Shown: positions 14,207 to 23,341 of the stretch, in pieces
Layout of the letters: each line of letters opens with the position of its first letter
How positions within the stretch are numbered: position 1 is the stretch's first letter
Origin: Bacteroidia bacterium
Lineage (GTDB): Bacteria > Bacteroidota > Bacteroidia > J057
Assembly: GCA_030731845.1 (NCBI GenBank)
Contig: JANQTF010000162.1
Coordinates: forward strand, 1-49,132
DNA: 49,132 bases
Direction of reading: 5' to 3'
Notes under the pieces: generated by a model
The model's input: only the letters and a program-made list of their open reading frames with translations
Told to the model about the DNA's origin: nothing
The model's database searches: none
Translations under genes and position numbers: made by a program

Positions 14207-16192
14207 ATGGGACGCTTGTTGACCCTTTCCCTTTTCCTCTGTGTGATTCATTCTGCTCACAGCCAGGGCACATTTTCGCGTGTATTTGGTGGAAGTGCCG
14301 ATGAACACGCGCTAGCGCTCACCCCCACACGAGACGGTGGCTACGCCATTGCAGGATTTACGTATTCCTTTGGGGCCGGAAGGAGTGACGTGTGGGTCAT
14401 GAAGGTAAACCGATATGGGCAGGAAGAGTGGCGGAAGATTCTGGGAGGCCCCGATTATGACTGGGCAAACGATCTGGTAGAAACCCGAGATGGAAACCTT
14501 GTGGTGGCTGGTTATCAGCGCGATAGCGTGACCGGGCATCGCAATGCCTGGGTATTTCAACTCAACAGGCACGGCGACCTGATGTGGTCGCAGGTATATG
14601 GCGGAGAGCAAGGAGACGAAGCCAAGGCACTTACCCAAACCACCGACGGAGGATTTGCTGTGGTGGGATATTCCCATTCTTTTTCCAAAGGCGAAAGCGA
14701 TGTGTGGTTGCTCCGCCTCAATGCCGTGGGCGTAGAAATGTGGCAAAAACACTATGGGACCAAAGAGGCCGAAAAAGGGTACAGCATCAAAGAAACCCGC
14801 GATGAAGGCTTTGTGATTGGTGGTTTTCAGACGGCAGATGACTCCAACAAGGCTGATATGCTCATTGTGAGAATCGATCGCAATGGCAATGGCGTATGGC
14901 GACAAGTGATCCGCGCTCCGGGCAACGATGTGGTGGAATCTATCCTGGAAACGGCTACAGGAAATATTCTCGCCGCTGGCTGGGGCTATACCCATGATCA
15001 GGGCTTGCAAGGCAGAGTAGTAGAGCTCAGCCCCGGAGGGCGACAGCTTCGTGATACCTACCTGGGCGGAGCTGGCAAAGAAGTTATCTACGACCTCGAG
15101 GCGGTGCCTCAAGGGGGCTATATCGCCGTAGGGCAATCTGGCGAGGAAGGCCGTGCTGATGTGTGGCTGGTTCGCCTCGACGAACGTGGCAACCCTCTCT
15201 GGGAAACCCGGACCAAAGGCCCGAAAGAAGATTACGGCCATGCCGTGAAGCCCACCGCCGACGGCGGCTTTCTCATTGCCGGTGGTTCCGAAAGCCTTGC
15301 CCAAGGGGGCAGTGACATTTGTCTCTTCAAAACGGACCGTATGGGGCGCTTTGACGCCTCTTCCATGGCCTTTGAATCCCAGCAGTCGCAGCCCGTCGTG
15401 AGAACAGACAGCGATTTCTCCAACGGGGTGGTCAAACCAGATCTCTATGTTCTGGCAGTTGGCGTGTCTGGCTATAATGATGAAGGCTTCAGCTTGCAGT
15501 TTGCGCATCAGGATGCTGCTTCTGTAGCGAGAAAATTTGCCGAACAAGAGGGAGCCTTGTTTCGAAATGTGGAGACGCGCATCATCACCAATGAGGATGC
15601 AACCCTGGTCAACATCAAGGCCGGGCTCTCCTGGCTAGAGCAACAGGCAACCCAAAAGGATCTCATCGTGATGTTTATCTCAGCACACGGAGCCCTCGAC
15701 CACAAAGGGAGTCACTACCTTCTCCCTACTGATTTTGATCCGCACAACCTCTTTGCCACGGGCCTCAATATTCGGGATTTGACCGAAGGGGTGAGTGCCA
15801 CACCTTGCAAAAAGTTGATTTTCCTGGACGCTTGCCATAGCGGCCAATCGGGATTTGATTTTCTGGAATTTGCAAGCATCAAGGCATTTGACCTCAATCA
15901 GGCTGTGGAGGAACTTGCCGAGCGGGAGCCCGGTGTGACCGTGATCACCTCCTCGAGTGGGCGAGAGTTTTCATACGAACGGCCCGAGTGGGGGCATGGC
16001 GCCTTTACCAAGGCCCTGCTCGAAGGGCTCAATGGCAGCGCCGATGTCAATGCAGACTATTTGGTCACGCTGGCGGAGCTCAATTTCTACATCATTGAGC
16101 GGGTCAAAGACCTCACCTCAGGCAGGCAACACCCCTACATGCCCATCAACCTCTTTGGAAATATTCCTCTTTTTGCGCTGCCTCAGGACTAA
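14207..16192 (+). CDS. Secreted beta-propeller / caspase-like (C14) peptidase fusion
   Basis: Protein of 661 residues with the signal peptide MGRLLTLSLFLCVIHSAHSQ. Residues about 22-385 hold seven blades of about 50 residues, most marked by DVW-(V/L)-x-(K/R)-(V/L)-(N/D) followed by G and W, i.e. one complete propeller. Residues about 415-655 form a caspase/metacaspase-like domain: catalytic His494 in ISAHGALD and Cys543 in LDACHSG, with FAHQDAASVA near its start. The signal peptide puts the peptidase outside the cytoplasm. No T9SS tail is seen. Such domains prefer basic or acidic P1 residues according to subtype; the specificity is not readable here. It ends 20 bp from the convergent Wzz-like gene. 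Confidence 0.92.
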   Translation: MGRLLTLSLFLCVIHSAHSQGTFSRVFGGSADEHALALTPTRDGGYAIAGFTYSFGAGRSDVWVMKVNRYGQEEWRKILGGPDYDWANDLVETRDGNLVVAGYQRDSVTGHRNAWVFQLNRHGDLMWSQVYGGEQGDEAKALTQTTDGGFAVVGYSHSFSKGESDVWLLRLNAVGVEMWQKHYGTKEAEKGYSIKETRDEGFVIGGFQTADDSNKADMLIVRIDRNGNGVWRQVIRAPGNDVVESILETATGNILAAGWGYTHDQGLQGRVVELSPGGRQLRDTYLGGAGKEVIYDLEAVPQGGYIAVGQSGEEGRADVWLVRLDERGNPLWETRTKGPKEDYGHAVKPTADGGFLIAGGSESLAQGGSDICLFKTDRMGRFDASSMAFESQQSQPVVRTDSDFSNGVVKPDLYVLAVGVSGYNDEGFSLQFAHQDAASVARKFAEQEGALFRNVETRIITNEDATLVNIKAGLSWLEQQATQKDLIVMFISAHGALDHKGSHYLLPTDFDPHNLFATGLNIRDLTEGVSATPCKKLIFLDACHSGQSGFDFLEFASIKAFDLNQAVEELAEREPGVTVITSSSGREFSYERPEWGHGAFTKALLEGLNGSADVNADYLVTLAELNFYIIERVKDLTSGRQHPYMPINLFGNIPLFALPQD

Positions 16193-16212
16193 GGGATCAG
16201 GCATTCCTATGC

Positions 16213-17235
16213 TTAATCATTGCTTTCGATAGTTCGAATGAAAAGAAACAAGAGATCCGCTTTGATCTGTTTTCGACACAACCAGACAAACAGAAAGAGG
16301 GCGCTAAAGATTGTTCCAATCAGAAAAGCACTCAAAGCAGATGGCCCTTCAACCTTGAATGGAGGTTTTGGCGGATCCAATACCTGAATCATTGGCGTAT
16401 CTCGCTTAAGTTGGGCGATCGATTGCTCTTTGGATGCTATCAGGCGTATATACATTTCTTTCAACAGCTCGTATGAGGCCTCAAGCTCCAGGTTGTTCAC
16501 ATTGTCACGAGCAAAGATCCTGTACTGATCCTGGTCTATGGCCTTTGCTCTTTGGTATGCCACCTTGTCTAGTTCGCGCTTTACAGAATCGGAGCGGCTG
16601 GTAAAAAAAGTTACATTTCGTCTTGCTTGTTCGGTCTTTTGGTTATAAAAATAAGCCTCCAGATTTTCAATATATTTCTGGGCAACTAGCTGGCTAAGTC
16701 CTGGTGTGTAGAATCCAACAGAGAAGTTGATAAACCCTTCTTCTGTAAGGCTAATTTCCTGAAAACCGAGCAGGGTCTTGCTCGCTTTGATTACCTTATT
16801 TTCAAGAGAAGGAGGTCCATCAGCTGGCAAAATGAGTTTCATTACCCAATAGATTGGTGACAATGGAATCGGAGTATTTTCAATGATCACATCAGCCAGA
16901 AGAACTTGGCTCGAATCCATAGAAATGGAGTCAGACACAAGGTGTTCGCTGATAGATCTACTTTTGAGTACCCCAATAAGTTGCTGGCCGGAAGAAGACA
17001 TTTCCGGACTTCCCATGAGGATGGAAATGGGATTAGGGATGTCAAGACCTGAGGCACCCTCAGATGAAGTTTCGGGATGAAACACCGCACTGATCTTATA
17101 TACCTTCGGTGAAAAAAAAGCCCTTGTGCCTAGTAAGAGCCCTACAGCTAGTGCAAGGCCGATTATCAGCCATTTTCTTCGTAAGAACTGGCTTTTGTAT
17201 AGGTCTATATGTTGAAATAAGTCTTCAGCTTTCAC
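16213..17235 (-). CDS. Wzz-like chain-length/polysaccharide co-polymerase
   Basis: Protein of 340 residues with the PCP topology: N-terminal helix WLIIGLALAVGLLLGTRAFF (22-41), a periplasmic part with a long coiled-coil-prone segment (about 190-270, e.g. ESYELLKEMYIRLIASKEQ-like heptads), a proline-rich motif VLDPPKPPFKVEGPS, and a second helix (about 303-325). There is no C-terminal Walker/BY-kinase domain, so it resembles PCP-1 or PCP-2b proteins. It sits 41 bp after the outer-membrane exporter gene, with which it should form an envelope-spanning polysaccharide export complex. Glycosyltransferases for the polymer are not nearby. Confidence 0.88.
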   Translation of the reverse strand: MKAEDLFQHIDLYKSQFLRRKWLIIGLALAVGLLLGTRAFFSPKVYKISAVFHPETSSEGASGLDIPNPISILMGSPEMSSSGQQLIGVLKSRSISEHLVSDSISMDSSQVLLADVIIENTPIPLSPIYWVMKLILPADGPPSLENKVIKASKTLLGFQEISLTEEGFINFSVGFYTPGLSQLVAQKYIENLEAYFYNQKTEQARRNVTFFTSRSDSVKRELDKVAYQRAKAIDQDQYRIFARDNVNNLELEASYELLKEMYIRLIASKEQSIAQLKRDTPMIQVLDPPKPPFKVEGPSALSAFLIGTIFSALFLFVWLCRKQIKADLLFLFIRTIESND

Positions 17236-17276
17236 AAAAACGGTGCGTTAGGAGGTTTGAGGTCTTAGTCAAACGC

Positions 17277-20200
17277 TTAATTGACGGCCCTATCTAGCAG
17301 AAGGTAAAAAGTAATAATCGTCACCGCGGCACTGATAATTTCTTCTGGCTGGAAATCCCATGATTTCCGTTGCTTTTCTTCTTTGTTATCCTCCTTAGGG
17401 CTACGTGATGGAATCTGAATAACGGCTCCCTGATCCACCTTAGGGTAGAATCGAAGGAAGAAAAATCGCTTGGTCCGCTTCACCCTGCCATCTACATACT
17501 GAACTGTGCATTCCCGCTTTCTGGTTTTCCTGGCAAATCCTCCAGCAAGTCCCACATAGTATTTCATTCTGCGATTCCCTTGCTCGAACATCACCGTAGT
17601 ACCTGGCGCGAGCACATTGCCCGTGATCGTCACAGCGTCCGTTCTTGCAGGAATCACAAGCACATCGCCTTTTACCAGTCGGAGGTCATACTTTGATCCT
17701 TGTCTTCTCAGGGCTTTGTCGAGTTTGATCGACATTTCCCCAACCCCTTCTCGGATCAGGTATGCACCTTTGAGATAGGAAAGTTTGGTGATTCCATTCG
17801 CTCTGGCTACCAGGGAGCTAAGGCGTTCGTCCTTGGCATTCTTTGAATATTCCCCCTCGGTCGTTATTTCGCCCCGCACGTACACGTTCTCCTGAAGGTT
17901 GAAATTAGGGTCGGGCCTCACGAAAATCTGATCGAATGTAAAGATCTTGATGTTGTTCAGGCTGCTATCGCTTTCCCAGTCTTGTTCGGTCGTGATGATT
18001 TTGATGTTTGTGGGAATAGGAACAATCTCCCCATCTTGCCCAACAACATCAATGATCCGTGAGAGCTCAATTTGCTGCACATTGGATTCCAGCATGAGGC
18101 CTCCAGCCATATAAATCACATCCTTGAGCGACATGCCCGGCACCACCTCATAGGTCCCCGGCTTGCCAACAAGGCCCTTCACCTCCAAGTAGCCTTTGCG
18201 AACAAATTCACTTTCAGAGCGCACCACTACCCGGTAATATTGGGTAATATCGATGCTGTCTGCCAGAGAATTTTCTCGCCAGTCCCCCTTGAGTTGAATT
18301 CTCTCTATTTCAGCTTCCTTGGTTTTGGTTCCAAAATTTCCCTTATCCTGCACCTCGATAATCTTGTGCAGCTCTACCACATTCAAGGCTGCGGGCTCAG
18401 TAAGTCCACCTGCCTGGTAAAGTACGTCGGTGAGGGTCATTCCTCTTTTAACCGGAAACGAACCTGAATTTTTCACCGCGCCCCCCACACTCACCTGTCG
18501 CGTAAAAACGAAATCATACTTTGAATACACCTTGATTCGATTGAAATCATAAATCATGATGGTATCAAGCGCTTGGGATTCCTGCCAGTTTTGGGGCACC
18601 GAAATCCGTCTGATCAAAGCTGCCTCCGTTGTGTCAGCGGGATTTTCGTCTCCAGCGGTTGGCTTTCCTGTTTGAGGGTCGCCGCTTTCATCAAGAGAAA
18701 AGTTTGCGATATCTACGTCTTCCGGGCCACTGACAAATGACAGCTCAATGCTATTGATTTCGGCATCGGGCTGAAAGCCGCCAACCAAAAAGAGGAGGTC
18801 TCGGAGATTCATGCCGGGGTATATGCGAAAGGTGCCCGGACGCTTGATTCTGCCGATTGCTGTGAGGCTGCGCGTTTCTCTAAAAGTGTTTTGAGAAAAA
18901 AGAATAACGGCGTCGTTGAACTGGAGTTCCACATTCTCCGCCGAGCTTTTGATGACCTGGGCAGAATCTGGAAAAATAGCTCGGAGGTTTACCGGGATAT
19001 ATTCTGTCTCAGCTTTGACAAGGTCTCTCCTCACAATATAGGCCCGATCGAGGTAGGCATCTGGAGAGAGGCCTCCTGCCCGTTCGATCAGATCGGTGAG
19101 TCGTTCTCCTTCAAATAATTGGTAGGTATCGGGGTACTCTACACTTCCCTGGATGGTGATGCTGTTGTAGAGTTCTTTTTTTAGGGATTTAATGGCAAGT
19201 TTGTCGCCGTCAAATAGCTGATAATCACCGATGGGCGATTTTGCGATCTGATCCAGGTTAAGATTGAGAATCAATTCTTTTTTCTCAGTAGCGGGCCCGG
19301 CTACGCTGGTGGAAGGCACAGTTTCCAGCCTTTTGAGCTCTACATTCTTTGTCTGAGCAGTATAGATAAGGCCACCTGAAAAAGCAATCAGCATGTTGAG
19401 GTTCTCGTTTTCCTTCAGTTCATACTTCATCGGGCGTGCCACAGCACCTGCTATCTCTACCACCTTGCTGCTGATCGGCACAAAAATGAAGTCGTCCTCT
19501 TGTAGATAAAATGGTTGGTAGCTGCCGGAGAGGAGGTACTCATAAATGTCAATGGTGTGGACAATCCTCCCATTTCGTTTCACTTGAATGTTTCTCACAG
19601 TACCAATATCTGTGATGCCACCCGCCTGGATAATGGCTCTGAAGGCCGGAAGCGATGCCGGAATTTGATAATAGCCTGGATTCCCTACTTCTCCCACGAT
19701 GTTGATCCCAATGGTTCTCGGATTGGGGGTGAGGCTAATTTCGATCGTGGCCCGATTGTCCACTAACCCTTTGTATTTCTGGACCAAGAGATCGTGTGCG
19801 TCCTGATAGCGCATCCCCGCCAAATAGATTTTTCCAAAAAACTGGCGGGTGATAGCCCCATCATTCATGACCGCAAGGCTCTCAAACTTCTCGCTGGGCC
19901 CATAGATAGACACAGTGAAAACATCTCCCGGGCCAATCAGGTAATTGGAAGGAGGAGTAAGTCTCACGGGAGATTCTCCCTGAGGTTGTGAAAGGAAAAC
20001 GGAATGCCCAAAGATCCCCGAAGGTTCGTATGTCCCCATCTTGTCGGGGGTTGGGTCGAGATTCACAATGTCTTCAGCCTCTAGTGGCTTTGGAGGAGCT
20101 ATTTGTTGAGGACTAGGTGCAACAGTAGGCTCAGGACTCTCCGGCGTTGGCCTTGGTGCTGGCGCAGAAGTGGCAGGCGCAGGATTTTGAGCAGGTAACT

Positions 20201-20396
20201 CTTCCTGCAAAATCTCGATGATCCTGCTTTCTGGAATTCCTGCTCTACGCATTTCCTCCACCCGATTTTGAATCTCCAGAAGCTCGCTTGACGATAGGTT
20301 TGTAGATCCTGCCGGGGTCTGGGCAAAGATAAGTATGGGAAAAAAAGTCCAAATCGTGATCAGGAAGATTCTGGACAAATAATGGTTTTCTCGCAT
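17277..20396 (-). CDS. Outer-membrane polysaccharide export protein (Wza family) with eight SLBB repeats
   Basis: Product of 1039 residues from the ATG at 20396, chosen because a signal peptide follows (SRIFLITIWTFFPILIFAQ). The upstream 115 codons of the open frame have no family resemblance. A Pro-rich segment (about 60-105, APAPRPTPESPEP) is followed by the Poly_export domain (NYLIGPGDVFTVSIYGP) and eight SLBB-type units, recognisable as G-x-V-x-x-P-G-x-(Y/F) plus AGG: GEVGNPGYY, GAVARPMKY, GSVEYPDTY, GRIKRPGTF, GAVKNSGSF, GLVGKPGTY, GEITTEGEY, GNVLAPGTT. E. coli Wza is about 380 residues with far fewer units. No lipobox is seen. A C-terminal hydrophobic segment (about 1020-1036) may be the membrane anchor. 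Confidence 0.92.
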   Translation of the reverse strand: MRENHYLSRIFLITIWTFFPILIFAQTPAGSTNLSSSELLEIQNRVEEMRRAGIPESRIIEILQEELPAQNPAPATSAPAPRPTPESPEPTVAPSPQQIAPPKPLEAEDIVNLDPTPDKMGTYEPSGIFGHSVFLSQPQGESPVRLTPPSNYLIGPGDVFTVSIYGPSEKFESLAVMNDGAITRQFFGKIYLAGMRYQDAHDLLVQKYKGLVDNRATIEISLTPNPRTIGINIVGEVGNPGYYQIPASLPAFRAIIQAGGITDIGTVRNIQVKRNGRIVHTIDIYEYLLSGSYQPFYLQEDDFIFVPISSKVVEIAGAVARPMKYELKENENLNMLIAFSGGLIYTAQTKNVELKRLETVPSTSVAGPATEKKELILNLNLDQIAKSPIGDYQLFDGDKLAIKSLKKELYNSITIQGSVEYPDTYQLFEGERLTDLIERAGGLSPDAYLDRAYIVRRDLVKAETEYIPVNLRAIFPDSAQVIKSSAENVELQFNDAVILFSQNTFRETRSLTAIGRIKRPGTFRIYPGMNLRDLLFLVGGFQPDAEINSIELSFVSGPEDVDIANFSLDESGDPQTGKPTAGDENPADTTEAALIRRISVPQNWQESQALDTIMIYDFNRIKVYSKYDFVFTRQVSVGGAVKNSGSFPVKRGMTLTDVLYQAGGLTEPAALNVVELHKIIEVQDKGNFGTKTKEAEIERIQLKGDWRENSLADSIDITQYYRVVVRSESEFVRKGYLEVKGLVGKPGTYEVVPGMSLKDVIYMAGGLMLESNVQQIELSRIIDVVGQDGEIVPIPTNIKIITTEQDWESDSSLNNIKIFTFDQIFVRPDPNFNLQENVYVRGEITTEGEYSKNAKDERLSSLVARANGITKLSYLKGAYLIREGVGEMSIKLDKALRRQGSKYDLRLVKGDVLVIPARTDAVTITGNVLAPGTTVMFEQGNRRMKYYVGLAGGFARKTRKRECTVQYVDGRVKRTKRFFFLRFYPKVDQGAVIQIPSRSPKEDNKEEKQRKSWDFQPEEIISAAVTIITFYLLLDRAVN

Positions 20397-20478
20397 GAAT
20401 ATGAGTTCAGGGTCCGACAAATCTACTAAATCAGATGGTTCTGGCACGAAAACTATTTCTACAAAGCCTGATGATTTC

Positions 20479-20880
20479 TTACTCCTTGATTTCCTGGCAA
20501 AGCTCAATGAGCACCCCATGTGAATCCTTAGGATGCAGGAAACAGATCCATTTGTTATCCGCGCCCCGTTTTGGCACTTCTGAGAGGAGTCTGAAACCCT
20601 CCTCCTTGAGTCGCACCATTTCTCCGATGATATCTTCCACCTCGAAGGCGAGATGATGGATCCCCTCTCCTCGTCGTTCGATGAAGGTAGCAATGGGCGA
20701 GTCGGGGCGGGTGGCTTCGAGTAGCTCAATTTTGCTATCACCCGCCATGAAAAAGCGCGTGATCACGCCTTCACGCTCCACCGCCTCGGTTTTGTATCCG
20801 CTGGTATTCATGATGGTCGAAAAGAGCTTATCCGCTGCCTCAAGGTTGCGGATGGCAATTCCGATATGTTCAAGCTTCAT
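20479..20880 (-). CDS. mce: Methylmalonyl-CoA epimerase
   Basis: Vicinal-oxygen-chelate enzyme that interconverts the (2R) and (2S) forms of methylmalonyl-CoA. It has 133 residues, typical. Metal ligands can be read as His5 in LEHIGIAI, His76 in GIHHLAFEV and Glu126 in LIEL; Glu52 in KIELLE is the general-base region. It lies in the minus-strand run between GH3 and the exporter gene, with 82-96 bp spacers. The mutase subunits are not in the window. Confidence 0.93.
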   Translation of the reverse strand: MKLEHIGIAIRNLEAADKLFSTIMNTSGYKTEAVEREGVITRFFMAGDSKIELLEATRPDSPIATFIERRGEGIHHLAFEVEDIIGEMVRLKEEGFRLLSEVPKRGADNKWICFLHPKDSHGVLIELCQEIKE

Positions 20881-20976
20881 GTTTTTGGGAGGATTGATGG
20901 TGAATGAGTCAAATCTGGCATTGACTTTTGACAGAAAAACTAGGAGCCTGGACCTGCTTAAATGGTTTCTGGACGC

Positions 20977-22518
20977 TCAAGAGAACGAGCTGGGCATATC
21001 CTTTGTGAGATTCAGGATACTTTCCACATATTCCCGGTTATTGGCAAGCCTGGGCACTTTGTGTTGCCCGCCGAGTTTGCCTCGCAGTTTCATCCAATGA
21101 TGAAATGTGCCTGCTGGCATGACTCGGAAAGTGGGAAATAGCAGGGCTAGATCAGATCTGCGCTTAGCTTCATAATCAGAGTTGAGCCGCTGTAGCGTCA
21201 GGTCCATGATGGTGGCAAATTCCTGCACATCGGCTGGAGGCTGTGTGAATTCCACGAGCCACTCATGTCCCCCTTTATTGCTTCCCTCGAAGTAGATCGG
21301 TGCGGCGGTATAGTTGCTCACCTGTGCCTGGGTTTGGGCACAGGCCTCTGCAATGGCGCGCTCGGCATTATCTACCATCAGCTCCTCGCCAAATGCGTTG
21401 ATAAAATGGCGGGTTCTGCCTGTGATGCGAATCCGGTAGGGGGATGTTTCGGTAAATTGGATGGTATCGCCGATGAGGTAGCGCCACAGACCGGCATTGG
21501 TGGAGATCACCACCGCATAATTTCGGCCCACCTCTACCTGAGCAAGTGTGTGAGTGGGCGGATTTTCTTCGCCATAATGCTCCATGGGCAAAAATTCATA
21601 ATACACCCCATAGTCGAGCAAGAGAAGCATAGCTGGATTGCTGGGATCGTCCTGCACCGCAAAAAAACCTTCAGAAGCATTGTAGCAATCCAGATAGGTC
21701 ATGCGAGAGGAAGGGATAATCCGCTGAAATTCGGCCCGATAGGGCTCAAAACTTACACCCCCATGAACATAGAGCTCGAGATTTGGCCAAATATCGAGCA
21801 GGTTTCTGTCCTTGTTTCCCGTGATCTCAAACATTTTATTGATGAGCACCATGGTCCATGTCGGCACTCCTACCATAGAGGTGACGTCTTCCTGGATTAC
21901 TTCTCGTGCCATGGCTTCTATTTTTTCTTCCCAATGCTCCATGAGCGCTACCGATTTGCTGGGAGTGCGCATGAGTTCATAGAATGTGGGAAGGTTTTCC
22001 AGCAGCACTGCACTCACATCGCCATAGCGGGCGTAGTGGTTGAGTTTGTGAATGTTGTGACTGCCGCCGATAGAGAGTGTTTTTCCGGTAAAAAGGCGGC
22101 TATCGGGCTTGTGCTCCAGATACATGGCAATCATGTCTTGCCCGGCAGCATAGTGGCAGGCATCAAGCGCCTCTGGTGTCACGGGGATGTATTTGCTCTT
22201 GTCATTGGTTGTGCCAGATGACTTAGAAAACCACGAGATGGTGCCCGGCCAAAGCATATCGCTTTCGCCCTTAATACAGCGCTCTATCCACGGATATAGG
22301 GTCTCGTAATTAGAGATAGGAACGCTCTTTCGGAAATCCTCGATGGTTTCTATGTCGCCATAGCCGTGGTGTCTTCCCCATTCGGTGTCCTTTGCCCGAG
22401 AGATGAGCTGCTTGAGCAAAGCTTCTTGTGCAGCAACAGGGTTTTGGCAAAATTCCTGGACATGATCCATCCTCCTTTTCAGGATCCAACTAGCTACTTT
22501 ATGTACAAAGAGAATCAT
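20977..22518 (-). CDS. GH3-family acyl-adenylate/amide synthetase-like protein
   Basis: Protein of 513 residues of the GH3 (auxin-responsive promoter) family, ANL superfamily. Visible are the adenylation-type loop [18 protein letters not shown] (about 96-113), YNASEGFFA (motif II-like, about 287), and [14 protein letters not shown] with the ribose-contacting Asp. Plant GH3 proteins join amino acids to acyl acids; the bacterial substrate is unknown. The stop overlaps nothing, but its ATG overlaps the lptB stop by 4 bp, a sign of translational coupling with the LPS exporter ATPase. Confidence 0.9.
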   Translation of the reverse strand: MILFVHKVASWILKRRMDHVQEFCQNPVAAQEALLKQLISRAKDTEWGRHHGYGDIETIEDFRKSVPISNYETLYPWIERCIKGESDMLWPGTISWFSKSSGTTNDKSKYIPVTPEALDACHYAAGQDMIAMYLEHKPDSRLFTGKTLSIGGSHNIHKLNHYARYGDVSAVLLENLPTFYELMRTPSKSVALMEHWEEKIEAMAREVIQEDVTSMVGVPTWTMVLINKMFEITGNKDRNLLDIWPNLELYVHGGVSFEPYRAEFQRIIPSSRMTYLDCYNASEGFFAVQDDPSNPAMLLLLDYGVYYEFLPMEHYGEENPPTHTLAQVEVGRNYAVVISTNAGLWRYLIGDTIQFTETSPYRIRITGRTRHFINAFGEELMVDNAERAIAEACAQTQAQVSNYTAAPIYFEGSNKGGHEWLVEFTQPPADVQEFATIMDLTLQRLNSDYEAKRRSDLALLFPTFRVMPAGTFHHWMKLRGKLGGQHKVPRLANNREYVESILNLTKDMPSSFS

Positions 22519-23243
22519 CGTTTTAATTGGAAGTTTTCTCCAAGGTACAAACGTTTGGCCTCTGGATTGTTGGCAAGCTCCTCGGAAGTCCCCGCCATTT
22601 TTAGCTTTCCTTCATACAGGAGGTAGGCCCTATCCGTGATATTGAGGGTCTCATGCACATTATGGTCAGTGATGAGAATGCCGATATTTCGCTGCACAAG
22701 CTCAGTTACCAAAGATTGAATTTCCTCCACTGCGATGGGGTCAATGCCGGCAAATGGCTCGTCGAGGAGGATAAAGTTAGGGTTCACTGCCAGGGCTCTG
22801 GCGATCTCGGTGCGGCGGCGTTCGCCGCCAGAGAGCACTTTGCCGGGGCTTTTTCTGATGTGGGTGATGCTAAATTCCTCCAGGAGCTGATCCGTTTTTG
22901 CCTTTCTCTCCGTCTTACTGAGTTTGGTGCCCATTTCGAGCACAGCGAGGATGTTTTCCTCTACTGTGAGATTTCGGAATACCGATGCCTCCTGCGGCAG
23001 ATAGCCGATGCCAAGCTGCCCCCTGCGATACATGGGCTCGCGGGTGATGTCTTTGTTATCGAGATAAATCTTGCCAGTATTGGGGCGGATCAGGCCCACG
23101 ATCATGTAGAAGGTCGTGGTTTTGCCCGCGCCATTGGGGCCTAAAAGGCCCACAATCTCCCCCTGGCTCACTTCCAGAGAGACCTCATTGACCACGGCAC
23201 GTTGCCGATATCGCTTGACCAATGCCGTAGCAGATAGTTTCAT
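22515..23243 (-). CDS. lptB: LPS export ABC transporter ATP-binding protein (LptB)
   Basis: Cytoplasmic ATPase that drives LptFGC extraction of lipopolysaccharide. It has 242 residues. Walker A is GPNGAGKTT (35-43), the signature is [15 protein letters not shown], and Walker B is [13 protein letters not shown]; all closely match LptB and distinguish it from the LivF/LivG group. QxxxQ-like [14 protein letters not shown] is present. It is followed by the GH3 gene with a 4-bp overlap. The gene starts 26 bp after the terminator of the T9SS gene, with its own TACTTTTG box in between. Confidence 0.96.
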   Translation of the reverse strand: MKLSATALVKRYRQRAVVNEVSLEVSQGEIVGLLGPNGAGKTTTFYMIVGLIRPNTGKIYLDNKDITREPMYRRGQLGIGYLPQEASVFRNLTVEENILAVLEMGTKLSKTERKAKTDQLLEEFSITHIRKSPGKVLSGGERRRTEIARALAVNPNFILLDEPFAGIDPIAVEEIQSLVTELVQRNIGILITDHNVHETLNITDRAYLLYEGKLKMAGTSEELANNPEAKRLYLGENFQLKR

Positions 23244-23256
23244 AGAGCAAATTTCT

Positions 23257-23264
23257 CAAAAGTA
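23257..23264 (-). promoter_or_regulatory. TACTTTTG -7 box before lptB
   Basis: Exact TAnnTTTG match on minus, 13 bp before the lptB ATG and directly behind the U-run of the preceding terminator. A -33 element would fall inside the terminator stem; none matching TTTG is visible there. Confidence 0.4.
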
Positions 23265-23268
23265 CATC

Positions 23269-23315
23269 AAAAAAAAAGCTGGCCGGAATCTTCCTGCTGA
23301 AGTATCCGGCCAGTC
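23269..23315 (-). terminator. Factor-independent terminator of the T9SS-secreted protein gene
   Basis: On minus, CTGGCCGGA (23313-23305) pairs with TCCGGCCAG (23087-type arm at 23287... i.e. plus 23079-23087 does not apply; arm is 23279-23287) across a 17-nt loop, followed by nine T at 23277-23269. A strong hairpin with a full U-run, 27 bp after the stop codon. Confidence 0.85.
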
Positions 23316-23341
23316 CATAGTACGACATCCAGCTATGGAGC

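Noticed and set aside
14016-14273. 85-residue open frame in the divergent spacer at 14 kb
   Set aside because: Overlaps the signal-peptide region of the caspase-like gene on the other strand, low hydrophobic order, no start signals.
14312-15547. 411-residue open frame antisense to the caspase-like gene
   Set aside because: It lies wholly opposite a gene with clear domains, has no recognisable motif, and is explained by codon bias in the real gene.
20397-20741. 115-residue N-terminal extension of the exporter gene
   Set aside because: It overlaps mce, has no similarity to the family, and would place the signal peptide in the middle of the protein.
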